A stretch of 64,000 bases of DNA from assembly GCA_964035795.1 (NCBI GenBank), contig OZ038327.1:6204985-6268984 (forward strand). Reading direction: 5' to 3'. This document shows, in pieces, positions 26,001 through 39,500 of the stretch. The notes beneath the pieces are model-generated. The model was not told the origin of the DNA. It was given only the letters and a program-made list of their open reading frames with translations, and did no database searches. Each line of letters begins with the position of its first letter. Positions within the stretch are counted from its first letter, which is position 1. Both the position numbers and the translations under genes were made by a program. The DNA is from Pterobdella sp. o SKG-2022. Taxonomy: Eukaryota; Annelida; Clitellata; Hirudinida; Piscicolidae.

Positions 26001-26974
26001 TTTAGATAATGGTCTTCAATAATTATTCGGCTGCTGTTTGTTTTGTTGCAAACCCGAATGACTTGATCACTTGGGGGATTAATCGGTTGGTGGGTTGATG
26101 GAGCTGCAGTTGGTAAATAGAGAAGTTAGCGTTTAAATCAAAAGCTTGAGGATGGTTTAGTAAAGAGAAGTGAATTAGTGAGTTGATTAAATAAAAATCA
26201 TTAATAATATAATTTAAAGAATGGATCTTCTCAGATTGTACTTGGCGGGGAGGATTGATGTGGTGCCTCCAAATGTGGTCATGCCTGCTTTCCTGCACAA
26301 AAACGATGTCGACAATTGCTGCTCTCTTATGTGACCTAGGGTGCTTTTATACTGGAACGTGAATGAATGGAGTGGTGGATGGATGGAGGGAAAGAATGGT
26401 TTAGTGAGGGACAAACAAACCACTTAACTGTACAATCATTTGGACTTTTGTAAAATTTGACTCTAATTGTTGTTTTTTTCGCAATTTGAAACTCAATAAA
26501 ATACTCATAGCTTTTATGTTTTGTGAACACAGCCTCAAAATGAACCATAAAAACATATTTTATTTTTTTTTTTGACGAAGCTTTTTGATATATTCTATAT
26601 TATCATTAGGTAACCGAATTTATGTTTTGAATCTTCACTATACCTTCAGCCACTGACTCCCATCAAACTTCAGAAATTAATGTATGTCAAGAAGCTTCAC
26701 AACTTCCAGATTGCTGTATGCTACTGTGAAAAAATAATTCAACTGAAATCTAATAAACATTAATAATTATTAATTTTTTGACGTTATGAATAGTCAGCTT
26801 TAAAGACTGATCTCACGGATACCGGTTGCATCCAGATTTGTTCATCCTCCCATCTCATCCCCAACTCTTACCCTTTCATAACTCACACCCTCCTTCATAC
26901 TCACCCTTCCATCATGACTCATCACCACATCCAGCCACTTTTCTACCACACCTTGCAGGGTTCTTCCTAGCTAG
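20060..26974 (+). CDS. Unrecognised protein with four copies of one about 100-residue domain
   Basis: I do not recognise this family and assign no function. Exons: 20060-20364, 21681-21763, 22276-22324, 22517-22674, 23368-23532, 23648-23818, 23991-24464, 24545-24616, 24703-24829, and a tentative last exon 26959-26974. All phases join, giving 539 codons. The N terminus is Gln-rich. Four segments share one pattern, an aromatic/acidic helix F-E-x-F then A-x-x-[21 protein letters not shown] (about residue 95), [19 protein letters not shown] (about 180), [18 protein letters not shown] (about 275) and [18 protein letters not shown] (about 475). Each is followed by an I/V-rich strand and ends in a hydrophobic x-x-RV strand ([34 protein letters not shown]). 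A poly-Gln/Asn insert (about 345-435) splits copies 3 and 4. There is no signal peptide or membrane segment, so it is probably intracellular. Confidence 0.8.
22140..22192. repeat. (ATGG)n microsatellite
   Basis: About ten perfect ATGG units lie in an intron of the four-domain gene. Confidence 0.85.
25076..25560 (-). mobile_element. LINE 3' fragment in the last intron of gene 4
   Basis: On the minus strand 25386-25156 is an open segment with [15 protein letters not shown], then [15 protein letters not shown]. This is the conserved tail found after the reverse transcriptase of CR1/RTE-like LINEs. Flanking sequence (GTTTAGGCCTGCTA plus CCTTTCAGGGTACAAATCT on one side, CACAGACTGTTTCATCAG on the other) recurs at 50140-50405 without the coding part. 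No intact element is present. Confidence 0.7.
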
Positions 26975-27339
26975 ATCTGCGAAACTGCATCACCATCCTC
27001 ATCCACCATTTCAGGACTTGGAATATATTTATTACTTTCGACACAAGCCTTATCATTATTATTATTTATAATGTTGGGTTTGCATACTAATCAGATGCTT
27101 TGCATATTTTGTCGCTACGTCACTTCTCTCTCTCACAAAATTTATAAATATTTATGAATTCTAAAAAACTTCGTTTTAAAATTTTTGCTTTTCTCTGCTA
27201 TCTCATTTTCTTTATGGTTTCCATGGTAACGTCGGTGTGTCACTACAGAGGTGGTCTTAAATCTATGTTCCACAAATGCCACTCATCTTGTTTAAATCTA
27301 TCATTCATTGAATGTTTCATGAATTCTAATTATCTCATA

Positions 27340-27616
27340 AGTTTCCATAAGCTCCACCTACTTCAGCAGCTTCCATAAACTCAACATATCCCAGCAGCCC
27401 CCATAAACTCTATTCATTTCAGCAGCCTTCATAGATTCCACCCACTCCAACAGCCTTCATAAACTTCACTCATTTTAATAGCCTCTATAAAATCTACCCA
27501 TTCCAGCAGCTTTTGAAAATTTCACACACTTCAACAGTTTCCATAAATTCCACCCAGGCCAGCAGTTTCCATGAACTCCACCCACTCCACCAGTTTTCAT
27601 AAACTCCACCCACTTC
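27340..27616. repeat. Degenerate 28-bp minisatellite
   Basis: About ten diverged copies of a unit close to TCCATAAACTCCACCCACTC plus CAGCAG follow one another with 28-base spacing. The frames are broken by stops, so this is not coding. Confidence 0.75.
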
Positions 27617-28369
27617 AAGTTCCGGTTTGATATAGACTTCTGACATGACGACATAGTAACCACTAATGCATTCAAACTGGTCTGATCGAGAAGCATTGCT
27701 GAAGAATGAGTCACGTGGGAACTATGTTGTGAAGCAGGTGACAATGATGGCATTAAATTGAATCTTTTGAATTGTTATCATTCTTTTGCCTTTAATTAGA
27801 CTTATCTCTTCTGAGCTATATTTATATCTTTCCATACCAGTATATTCGTTATATATACAGTTTTTAGTTGGTTACATAAGGTTTTGTAAATGCTTGCTCT
27901 GGAATTTTCCATTCATCCACATCACAAATAAAGGTTGCCACTCTATACCTAAACTTTATTGATGTTTTAAAGCTCAATATGATTTTATTCCACGTTTCCA
28001 TCAAGATTCACATTTTTTTTATTTTTTTATTTTAAGATAAACACATAAATTCTATTTTTTTGCGTTCCTCGAATGGATACGATATGAATTAAAATAGGAA
28101 TAGGAACAATAAAAATATTAATAAAACAACAATAGAAATAATAATAAAAATGTAAACAATAATAATAATATTAACAATAATAACCATTTTAACAATAATA
28201 AAAACGTAAAAAAAAAAAATTACAATGCAAACAATAATAAAAAATAATAATAACAAGGCATATAAAAATTGTGAAAATAACTTTAACAACAATAAAAAGA
28301 ATATTAAAAAAAATAAGCTAACTATATAAATGAATAGAATAAACTGATAAAATACCGATAGGAATAACA

Positions 28370-28650
28370 ATAAAAAAAATAATAATATCAACAAAAATAA
28401 AAATAATAATAATATCAACAAAAATAAAAATAATAATAATATCAACAAAAATAAAAATAATAATAATATCAACAAAAATAAAAATAATAATAATATCAAC
28501 AAAAATAAAAATAATAATAATATCAACAAAAATAAAAAAAATAATAATATCAACAAAAATAAAAATAATAATAATATCAACAAAAATAAAAATAATAATA
28601 ATATCAACAAAAATAAAAAAAATAATAATATCAACAAAAATGAAAATAAT
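28370..28650. repeat. 27-bp A-rich minisatellite
   Basis: About ten nearly identical units of period 27 contain ATATCAACAAAAATAAAAA plus AATAAT. Because 27 is divisible by three, the minus strand shows a long Leu/Phe-rich open frame that is an artefact. Confidence 0.9.
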
Positions 28651-30517
28651 AACAACGAAAAAAGTGGTTATTAAATATATTTAAGTCATATAAAACACTT
28701 GTTGATGGATCACAATTAATTATAAGCAAAAAAAAAAGGTTCCCTACAAACATTTCTTAGTTCAACGAACAAGATAACAAACGGTATAAAACATGATAAA
28801 ATAGGACTCCAGTTTTGGATTTGTTGAGTAGTTTTTTCAGCTCGTACTGAACCAATAGCAGGCACTTTCACAGTGTAACAATGCATTCAAAAGCTCATAA
28901 CATTGTGTTATGCTTACATAATGTGTGTTGTAAGGTGTGGTGGTATTTTTCGGAGTTAAACGTTGATCTCATTCAATATTGTTGAGTGCTGCTTAAAGTG
29001 ATGGTGGATGTGTGTGTGCATTGAGTACAAACGGTTGTAGAAGTTTTAGCAAAAAAATTAAAAAATATTAATATTAAAAACATAATAACCATAAGAATAA
29101 TAAAAAGATAATATCTACATACGGCATGTTATATATAGACATACCGAGCCGATAGAATTGAAAACAAGAATTTAAATAGGCAAATAGAAGTATATAAAAA
29201 AAGACTGAATAAGCTCAATTGAATTTCAAAGCTTTTCGATACACTTCTTTTGTATTTTAGTTTTTTTCAAAGATTGTTTTTTTGTTGTTTTTGGATTTTT
29301 TTTAATTTTTCAGGTTTGTTTAAATTTTACACGAAATTGCACGAATGAATTGTTCCACACAAATTATTGAACCATCAACATTCAGCAAAACATGGGAAAA
29401 TTAAAACACACAAAAATCATTGTACGCATCTGTACAACACTTCACTAGGGCTCCAAAAATTCTCAACTTCAATAGGAGCATGCAAAGTTTCTACATTTTC
29501 ATTCTTTGTCTTTTTAAAACGGAACATGAATAAGTTAAACATTAAACCATGGCAATGATGTAACCTTCTTCAGCCTGCCAGCCTTAGAGTCAGGTCTCAC
29601 CCCCATCCATTCAACTTCAGCATTTCCAACTTCAACTATCCTACCAAGACCCCATCATATGATGAAACAAAAAGATCTGCATTGAATTTGCACTAAAGAT
29701 GTTGGTTAATCTGGTTTCAAAGTCCAACTTTGTGGAGAAGTCATATAAGTTAGATAGATAAGTGGGGGACTTGAAAAATTATAGTTTAGTGAAAAGTTAT
29801 TTTTTTAGTGAGCTCCTCAGAAACTTGAACGTTTCACAGTGTTCCAAGTAAAACCATTAAGTTCTTTAGTGATTCCGTGATAAAACAAGGATATCTGCAG
29901 CCCCAAATAATCTCAACTCCAAAAAAACTTGGAACAACCTATCATCGAGAATTGAGACTTCAAAGACACTATTCTCTATCACTTTCAAAAAACAAACTTA
30001 AAATTTACGAATTAGAGGTGAACAAGAACTTTTATTTAATAAATATGGTATGACATCCCCTCACGGCACTTTCCTTATTGGCTGTTAAAGACTCACTGCT
30101 CTTCTGATGTATGAAAAGAGAGAATGGCAAAGATAACTTGTGTTTCTACGGTCTTTCAAAATTTTCTGTTTGCTCACTGAAAGTGTGAACAGCTTTCATT
30201 TTAAAATTTTACTCTGTGCTAGCCAAACTGCATGAGGCACTTTATCTTGTCTCTTTAAAGCTCTGGTGGACAAAAGAGGACAAAAGATGTTTTTTTTTCT
30301 TGTTTATATTGTTCATGAAAACCTTCATATTTCATGTTTCAGTGATAGAAAACTTCAGCAAAAAAAATAAATGTTGGAAAAGTGCAAACAAGGGTCTATA
30401 TGCTTTGATGTCATGATGTCTTTGGTACCATGTCAGCTGTCAAACATCATTCGGCTTCACTGAATCTTTTAAAATACATTATCATCTGATGAAATCAACA
30501 ACGATTTTAACTTCAAG

Positions 30518-33500
30518 GTAGAGAGGATGGTGAATTTGAAAAGATTGCTGCATAGTGGAGACAGCCGTCAACGAATCATCGACGATGTGCTCTCGATGCA
30601 GAAATATATGCAGGTGAGATATCAAGAGATGGTGGATGTATGGAGGTGGATGTTATATGGGGAAAAGATATAAAGAGGGAGGTGTATTGGGAAAAGATTT
30701 AAAGAAGGGGGTTTGAAAGGGAGGTGGATGGATGGTTAAAATATGAAAAAATCTGGGAGCATGAGTGATGGATTGTTTGTAATTTTAACAATTAACTTTG
30801 CTAGAAAACCATTATAATGATGACCTGAGTATAATTTTATTTTTAAACTTATTGTCGCCCACGTCATATCATTCTTTGTATTCAGTTTTAATTCTCATGG
30901 TCTTCAAGACATTGTTGTTTTTATTGATATTAATTTTGACGTTTTTATTAGTTTGGCAATGAATTATTTCAAAAAATTTGTAAACAAAAACCAAGTCAAT
31001 TTATTATAATTGAAGTCTAAAAATAGCAATATATTATGAAAGTAATGAATGGAAATTAATTGAAGTTTTATTGATAGTGAATGGTAATGTCTTTTAAAAA
31101 TTATTAACATAAGTTATAAAAATAAATTTTATTTGCTGAGCAGCACGTAGCTTTTTGAAAGTGGATCTCGAAGGTATATTCCACTCGATAATGAGTTCCA
31201 CTCACAAGAAGCTTTGTGCTATTCGGTTGAGGAAAGTTTTGATTTGAAATGTTTTCATACTAGGCTAATGGAAAACTAATTGTCACGGAAGTTTAAAAAT
31301 GAATTATATTTGGTTGATTGAGAAACAAAGAATAGAAAACTTAATAATGAGGCGCACAATCAAACTTAGTAGCCCGAATGCTCACTTGAACATGTTTTGA
31401 AAGTATCAATTAATTTAATACTTATTCCAAAAAGCACTGCAGCCCATTGCAAATAGTGATGCTCTGTAAATATTTCTCAACCAGACAACCTGGAGAAGCT
31501 GGACTGCCCATTTCAATACAAAACATATTTAGAGTTTAAAATATCTTGAAGCCATCCTTTTCATGCCAATGAACGAATACACGTTCTTATCATTATTAGT
31601 GGAATTAATATCAGATTTGTGGCAAACAATTCATTCTGCTTGGAGAAATATGAGAGACTATCGATAGAAGTTTAAGCTATTGACATGGGAATTGAAAGCT
31701 TATTGAAAATAATTTTCAAATTTTCCAAACTATTTGTCGGAACTATAATGTAATTCAGTTTAAAAATACTTTGCATTTTCTAATAACTCTCCTATCATAT
31801 TTTTGTCATCTTTTTAAGTCATACCTGGCTCATGTTAGATTTATGGAAAAAAACCAAAGGTGAATACAACTTTTCTATTCTCATATAGAAAAATGAATTA
31901 ATTAAATTTTTTCAGGACTTATCTCAATCCCTGGACCAAAAGACTCATGCTTTGTGCACTGAACAAGAAAAAGACCAGGATGCTGATCACAATGATATCA
32001 GTAATATCTTCGGCTTCCTGCCTTCAAGAACACAAGTGAAATTCATCTATGAAAAATAACTGAATAATAAAACGCTAAGACTGAATGATGAAATAATAAG
32101 ACTGAATGATAAGCATTGAACTGAGTTAAATGGGTTGCAGGACTTTTTGGATAAACTGGGTGAATCCTGGAAGTGGATGAATGAAGTTATGAGATGCTCC
32201 TCCATCCATCTCTCTGATGCTGCTGAGTGCCACATGGTTGGTTACTGGTTGGATGGATGAAAGAAGGATGTGTGAATGAAAGAAAAAATGGATGTATGTG
32301 TGAATATACTGATTGGATGAGTGGATGGAAAAATGGATATAAAAATTAGGTGGGTGAGAACGAAAAGATGCGTAAATGTAAAATGTTAGTGAATGTATGT
32401 GTGAGTGGGTGGATGATTGGATGGGTGGGTGGGCGGATGGTTGGTAGATGATTGGATGGAAACACGATAAATGGCAAGAAAGATATAAAAAATATAAAAA
32501 AGGATACATGAGAAAAATAAATGGAATTAACTAATTCACAGTTGCACATTGAAGCAAAAAAAGTGGAAAAGTTTTTGGAAAAAGACCTGGAAACGATGCT
32601 GCAAGTGTTGGAGGAAATCAAAGACGAACAGGATGAAGTGATTTTCGACCACATCAAAGTAGCTAACTTCAAAATTTTGGTTTTTTATTTGAAATATTGA
32701 CAACTACTTCGGAACATATTCGTTTTCATTGACACCAGTTTTGCGAGTATATCTTCATTTATGACTTTTTCACAGAAAACAGATGTGGCATTGAAGCAAT
32801 GGGCAACTCGGATTGGTGGCTTGAAGGGGCGTGCTTCGAAGCTTCATCCAATAGAAAAGAGAGTCAAAACATTAAAAGGGTGGGAGCCTGCTGTAGTCAT
32901 GGCGGATTATGAAGACGATCAAGTCAGTTTCTATATTTATATACTTACTTATGCCTATCGTCCCTAGCTGGGACATAAACCATCAAAGAATCTCCAACCA
33001 TTTCTGTCCTGGCGAGCGTTTCCAACTGTCTCCATGTGAGAGCCATCTAGTGTCGCATAAGCTTCCATAATGATTCATGGTCCACACTGTCGAACGCTTT
33101 CTCGTAATCCAGAAAGTTAACATAGAACGAAGAGTTCCATTTGAGAGACTGCTCCAATATGATTTTCAGTTTTACCAGCTGATCCGCACACGATTTGTCT
33201 TTTCTGATGCCCTCTGGTGGTCTCGGAGCTGGGAATTAACTGCGTTTTTCATCCTGCTCAGTAGAATCCGGTTGAAGACTTTGTCTGGTACTGACTAAAA
33301 CACAATGCCCCGATAGTTTGAGCGCTGGCTGAGGTCTCCCTTTTTTGGTAACTTGACCAGATGGCCTTCTTCCCACTCCATTAGAACCTGCTCGCTATTA
33401 CAAATTTTCTTAGAGAGGGGATGAAGTAACTCGACAACGATATCAGGGTGTGCTTTAAATGCTTGAGCAGGTATGTTGTCTGGCCCAGCTGCTTTGTTTG

Positions 33501-36500
33501 ATTTGAGCTGTTGGATGGCCTTTCGGAGCTTTTTTTGTGGGCTTTTTTGGCAGATCTCTCTAAGCTGGTGTGATGACCGGTGAGTGCTAAAAAGCTGAAC
33601 GGTTAAGCAGTTCTTTAAAGCGCTCCTTCCATCTGTTCTTTTGCCCTTCTTCCTCCAGGATTGGAATACCTCGCTTGTCTCTCACAGTTCTCTCTGTCTT
33701 GGGAAACTTTCCAAAGAGTATCTTTGTGGTGTTGTAGAGAGATCTGATGTTTCCAATTTGGGCTGCCTCTTCAGCTTCTGTTGCTAGCTGAGTTAAAAAA
33801 ATTTTCGCTTTGATACTTTTCTTCACAGCTTTGTTTGCGTGGGAGCATGCTTTTTGAGCCTTGTTCTTTTCTGCTCTTGTGCAACAGGTGTTGAGTCCTG
33901 CTTTCTTCTGCTTCCTGACCCTTATTTTTTCTAAGGTATCTGCCGATATCCACTCTTTATGAGTGTTTTTTCTGTATTCCACTAATTCTTTGTATGTTGA
34001 AAAAACAGCCTCTCTTACCTCCTTCTATTGCTCGTCAATGGTTTCTTTTTCATGAAATTTCTGTGAAACGAGAAACCTATTAGTAATTGCGAGTCTAAAC
34101 TCCTCCAGTTTGCATGCATCCTTCAATAGCCTGGTATTAAACCGATTTCTTTTGCAATGCTCTTTCGTCCAATTTTGTTTTAACTTCAGTTTCAACTTGG
34201 AGGTGACGAGATAATGATCTGAGACCACGTCCGCTCTTCTCTTGACCTTAACGTCCTCTAGAGTCTTTTGAGCTTTCTTGATATACATATATGGTCGAGC
34301 TGGTTTTTTGTAGAGTGGTCAGATGATATCCAGGTGGCTAAGTGGTTGTTTCTGTGTGCAAAGATTGAACCGCCAATCAAAAGGCTACTAGTTGCGCAAA
34401 GATTTGCGAATCTTTTACCATTCTCATTCATCACACCAAGGCCTTGTTTTCCCATGATTTCTTCATAGCCTCTGTTATCGTTTACGACTTTGGCGATGAA
34501 GTCGCCCATTAAAATGTTGATGTCTCTATCTGGGAAGGAGTTGATGGTATCTTTCAACCTGTCATAGAACTGGTCTTTGATCTTATCACCACTGTCATTT
34601 GTTAGAACGTAGCATTGAACAATATTTACCTTATCCTTTTATGGCTTGTTGTGAAAGAGGCTGTGATGATGCGTGAACCATGGGCTCCCCATCCGATGAA
34701 CGCTTTCTGAGCTGCTTTGGAAAATATGAAAGCAATTTCTTCTTTGTGAAGTGCGTTATCTTTCTCATGGCTCGGAAACAATAGCCTTTCTTCTGTAGCC
34801 AGCAGCTTCTGTCCACTACCAGTCCACCTTGATTCGCTGATGCCTAAGATATCAAAATGGTAGTTTTTCATTTCTGCTGCTACTTGTGCTGTTTTTTCCG
34901 CAGTATACATGGTCCGAACGTTCCATGTACCTAGATTCAGTTGCCTTGGTTGAGAAGATGAGCTCCGGTTAGATAGTTTCTTTTCGGCTTTCGCCACCCC
35001 ATGTCATAAGACTTCCAGATGAAAGTCCATCTTCTCCCTGGACAGATATACTTGGTATTTTCTTTTTCTTTACAGGTGATTTTGTAGCAAAAGTCTTTTT
35101 CTAAGAGAGGGTTGCCAACCCATGCCAAACCCTCCTTCTTTCTCATCCGGACTTGGAAGCTACAATGGCGGAGTTCATGCTTCTATATGAACAAATGGGT
35201 GTATCAATAAACAATTGGATGATGACCTGATCAAGAAAGATTGATCTTCTTTGCTAACACCACCGTTGAAATATGGAGACAAATTTGTTTGAGATACAAA
35301 AATACGAGACTACTAAATTCAATTTAAAGTTTCCTTCCTCATATCGTTATTTCTCAACATTGTTTCTCTCTTGCAGACCCCATCAAATATACTTGGCACG
35401 ATGGTGACGAGTTTAAAAAATATATTTTCAGATTTTTCTAAAGAAAAACCAAGATATTTTATTGATAGACAACAGCCATTCACAACATTGGAGAGTAAAA
35501 TGTGGGCGGGGCCTATTGGCGTGGCTTCCCTCCGTCATCGTTAGAGTCCCCGCATCGAGTGAAGCAATCGATGAAGTGATTGACAGGTGAAAAAACAGTT
35601 ATTAAAAAATTTTCAAAATAAAAAAAAAATTTAAATTTTCCAAGGGTGTTGCCTGCTTGGCTTTTCAGACTCTGTGATGTCTGAGACACATGCATAAGCT
35701 CCCCACCTGCTCATGCCATTAGCCAGAATCTGCATGCCAATTAATGTTACATGCTTCGAGGTCCATTTTCTACAACGCTAAGAGTTCTGTGATCTTCATT
35801 TTTCCATCAGTTTTCCATCAAGAGACTCATTTTCTGCTCTCTCATGGCGTCACCAAGCCATCTCCATCATGTTTTGATTATTATAATATGAAATAATTTA
35901 AAACTAAATATTTTTTATAAAGTCTTGTGAATGGTCTGTCGGTGCTTGCTCCATCATCCAATAAGCTTTCAACAGCATTACCGAAAATGAACAGCCTTGT
36001 CTTACTCTTGCCTTCATTTCGAAATTGTTTTTTTCTTTCCTATTTGCAGATGTACATAACGACATCATAAACAAGATTTCAAATCTTATTTTCAATCAGT
36101 TCGAACTAATAAAAGAATTTTATCATAGTCATAGGCTAAAAATGACGCAAAATGAGAAAACATAAACAATTCGCCAGAGGGACTTTGAAGTTGTTGGCAG
36201 GGTGGGGCTCCGTGTTGAAGAAGGCAGGTCTGTTGCTGATCAAATGCTGTCTACACCATATGCATCCTCACTACCAGCAACATGAAGTATTTATGCATTA
36301 GTTTGTTTCGTTGTATGAAAGCCAAATATTATATCCAATTAATCATTTGAAATAAAGTTATGTTCATTTGAAGTTCATTACACGCAGATCAGCTCTCTCA
36401 AACGCACCAACTTCAAAACCAAATCTTCATTTGTGGAGGTTTTGGATGCTTTGAACAACAATTTCTCTCCCCAGTGGGATGGCCACCATTTATTTGTAAC

Positions 36501-39500
36501 CCTTCAAGAAAGGATATCTTCATTGAAACTCATCCTCGAAGATTTGAACGATGATGGAGCGGATGCGAAAAATGAAGAAAATAAAATCGTGCAACAGAAA
36601 GTTAAACTCAACAACATTTCAGTTTTATATCAGGTTGCGACGAGTTTTATACAAGAGTTCATGATAATCTTTCTACTGCACCATACTGATATATCGCATT
36701 ACATCACCCAACTTTTCACTATATAGGACCTGTCCAAAGGGTGGAAAGGTTACAAGGTGACAGTTGAAAGTTCAAGGTCACCTTCTTTCCTGCTACTGCC
36801 CCAACAATGGAAGGACTACAAGGAAGTTTCTCTAGATGATGTCACCAGGTGGATGATGGAAACATTTCAATATATATTATTTTTTTATTTAATTTTAAAC
36901 GCCCACCGTAGTTATTGGAAACTGACGATTCCACTAAACTTGAAAGAGAATCAACTACAATACAAGGAGACAATGGTTGATATGGGGGATCTCCAATACG
37001 AAGACACCATAGACTTTATCGTCCCTTCTGCTCATTCTTCTTCCATCTCCATCACGCCACATCGACCTGTGGTTCGACTCACTTCTCTAGACAGGGAGGT
37101 GATGGTTGATGTGGGAGGTCAAGATAACTTCATCCCTACTTTCAAAACATCGAGCATCTCATCCTTGCATGATGATTCATCCCCATCTACTGCTACTAAA
37201 AACCCCAGCTTGGGAAACGAATCCGTTTTTATTTCTGATTCTAAAATTATGATCAGAAACAAACCCAAGTTTCAAACGGTGAACTTCAATTTGAATTTGA
37301 GTTCATTGCGTTCAGATCAGAGTTCATCAGAGGGCAGCTATGAAGAAATTAGAACTGTACAGTCGTCTAAAGAAGCTTTGGACAACTTGTTTGACCACAT
37401 GGGCAACTACTCAACCACAACCACTACCCTCTATCCTACCTCTGCCAACATTCAAGATTTCTTCAACACAAGCCTCAACATTTTTCCCACTTCTTCCAAC
37501 ATTCAAGACTTCTCTACTAGATCCAGTTCCGAAACATCCCAGACACAAGAAGGTTCTGCTCATGTGCTTCGTTTATTCACCACTTTTCAACCATTTGGAT
37601 ATATTCTTATTAATTTTTAAAATTTCCATAGGAACATCTTTAGGTATGGCAACAGAAACAAAAATAGCCGAAACAGAACAGCTGACGTCAGCGGAAATGG
37701 AAGAAGACCGGACGTACGTGATAGGAGGAGTGCTAGACAAGGACGGTGACAAAATGGTTTCACTAAAAGACGCTATAAGCAAAAAAATAATCATTCCTAA
37801 AGAGGGGGTTTATGTGGATTCGGCCACCAAACAAAAAATTCCCATCTCTACCGCCATGAGTTGTGGGTGGATAAAAGTTGTCAAGTCTACAGTGAGACGA
37901 AGTAAAGAGAAGTTTTCATCGGTTGGTATTATCACTATTAGAACTGTCAAAGAGAGCATCAGACCTTTCGTGGTGAAAAAGGTGAAAGATGGAAAAGATT
38001 GGGTGGATGTAAAGGAGGCTGAAAAGAGGGGGTTGTTGGTGGACGGATGGGTGGTCAAAGGGGACTTGAAGCTTCTGATCTCTGATGCGGCTGAACAAGG
38101 TTGGAAAACTTTTATCATGCTTAAAATTATTTCAGATTAGTGACATTGTTTTTCAAAAAAATTAAAATTCCTTTGTGTTTAAAACACGCACAAAAATTGA
38201 AAGTAAGCCAGAAGGCTTAATTAATTAATTGGAGTTGGTAAGATTCGAATTTAATGGCGCAATGATCGCAGTAACATTAGTTGGGTTCACGATAGAAAAC
38301 AAAAATTTTTGTTCAGTTAATTTCTTCAAGGAAACTAAACACTCAACAAATATTATGACACTCCAAGATCTGGTGCAGCTGGAATACACAGACAAAGATG
38401 AAGCACCCAAGCCACAGACTGAAGTCAAGTCCTACGCTGTGAGAGCCGTGGTTGACACAGCTGCTCGCAAAACCATCACTTTCCATGAAGCTGTGTCTAA
38501 AGGAATCATTTGCAAAGAGACTGGTTGGTGATTTTGTGAAGTGTGGTGAGACGGGATGTAATGTGGTGTGGTGTAGTATGATGTTGTGTGATGTGCTGTG
38601 ATGTGTGAGAGATGGTGTGATGTAGTGTGGTGTGTTGTGATGTGGTGTGATGTGAAGTGATGTAGTGGGAGGTGGTGTGATGTGGTGTGATGAGGTGTGA
38701 TGTGGTGTGATGTGGTGTGATGAGGTGTGATGGGATGTGGTGAAGTGGGAGATGGTGAGGTGTGGTGTGATGAAGTGTGATGTGGTGAAATGGGAAATGG
38801 TGAAATGTGGTGAAGTGGGAAATGGTGAAATTTGGTATGATAAGATATGATGTGGTGTTGGGTGGTTTTGTGAAAGGGGATGGGGTGTGATGTGGTGAAA
38901 TGTGGTTTGGTGGAATGAAGGCTGGTGTGGTGTAAAGTGATAGTATATGGTGTTAATTGGATTGGGTGATGTGGTATTTTTTAGAAAAACGTAGCGTGAA
39001 ATACTATTATAAAATTCACTACATTTTGACGTATTAATGCATGCTTTTTGATTTAATTAAGTTTTCATATTGCTGTCAAAAGTACTCGAAAAGTAATGGA
39101 AAAATCAAAAAGTTAACCCCTACAACTATCATTGTCTCAACGTCACCATGACAAACCTGACTCAACCACACCATCACAACACCATAAACTAATCACCACA
39201 GCACCACCACACCACCACTATACTATCACTACACCCTAATACTCTCCCAATACCATCATACCACTACACTACCATCACATTACCGCATCATCACACCCCA
39301 CTACACCTCAACACCATAACACCACACCACTACCACACTCCACCACATTCTCACACTAAACCTCGCTACACCCCACCACTCTTCATTACCACGCTTCTCT
39401 CTCCTACCACACCACCTTCCCACACATCACACCACACCACACCACAACATCACAGGTGCCTACAAAGACTCGTCCACAGGTGAAGTGATGTACGTGGAAG

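Larger units (their letters stand above)
26975..30517. other. Spacer between gene 4 and the first plakin exon found
   Basis: Contains two minisatellites (listed separately) and AT-rich sequence. The 5' exons of the plakin gene are probably somewhere here or spread through it, but none could be supported. Confidence 0.4.

Noticed and set aside
28089..28655. 188-codon Leu/Phe-rich open frame resembling a membrane protein
   Set aside because: Produced by the 27-bp A-rich minisatellite, whose period is divisible by three.
35377..35539. Candidate plakin exon after a strong TTGCAG acceptor
   Set aside because: Frame runs into a stop and no donor joins the next exon in phase, so it was not added to the gene model.
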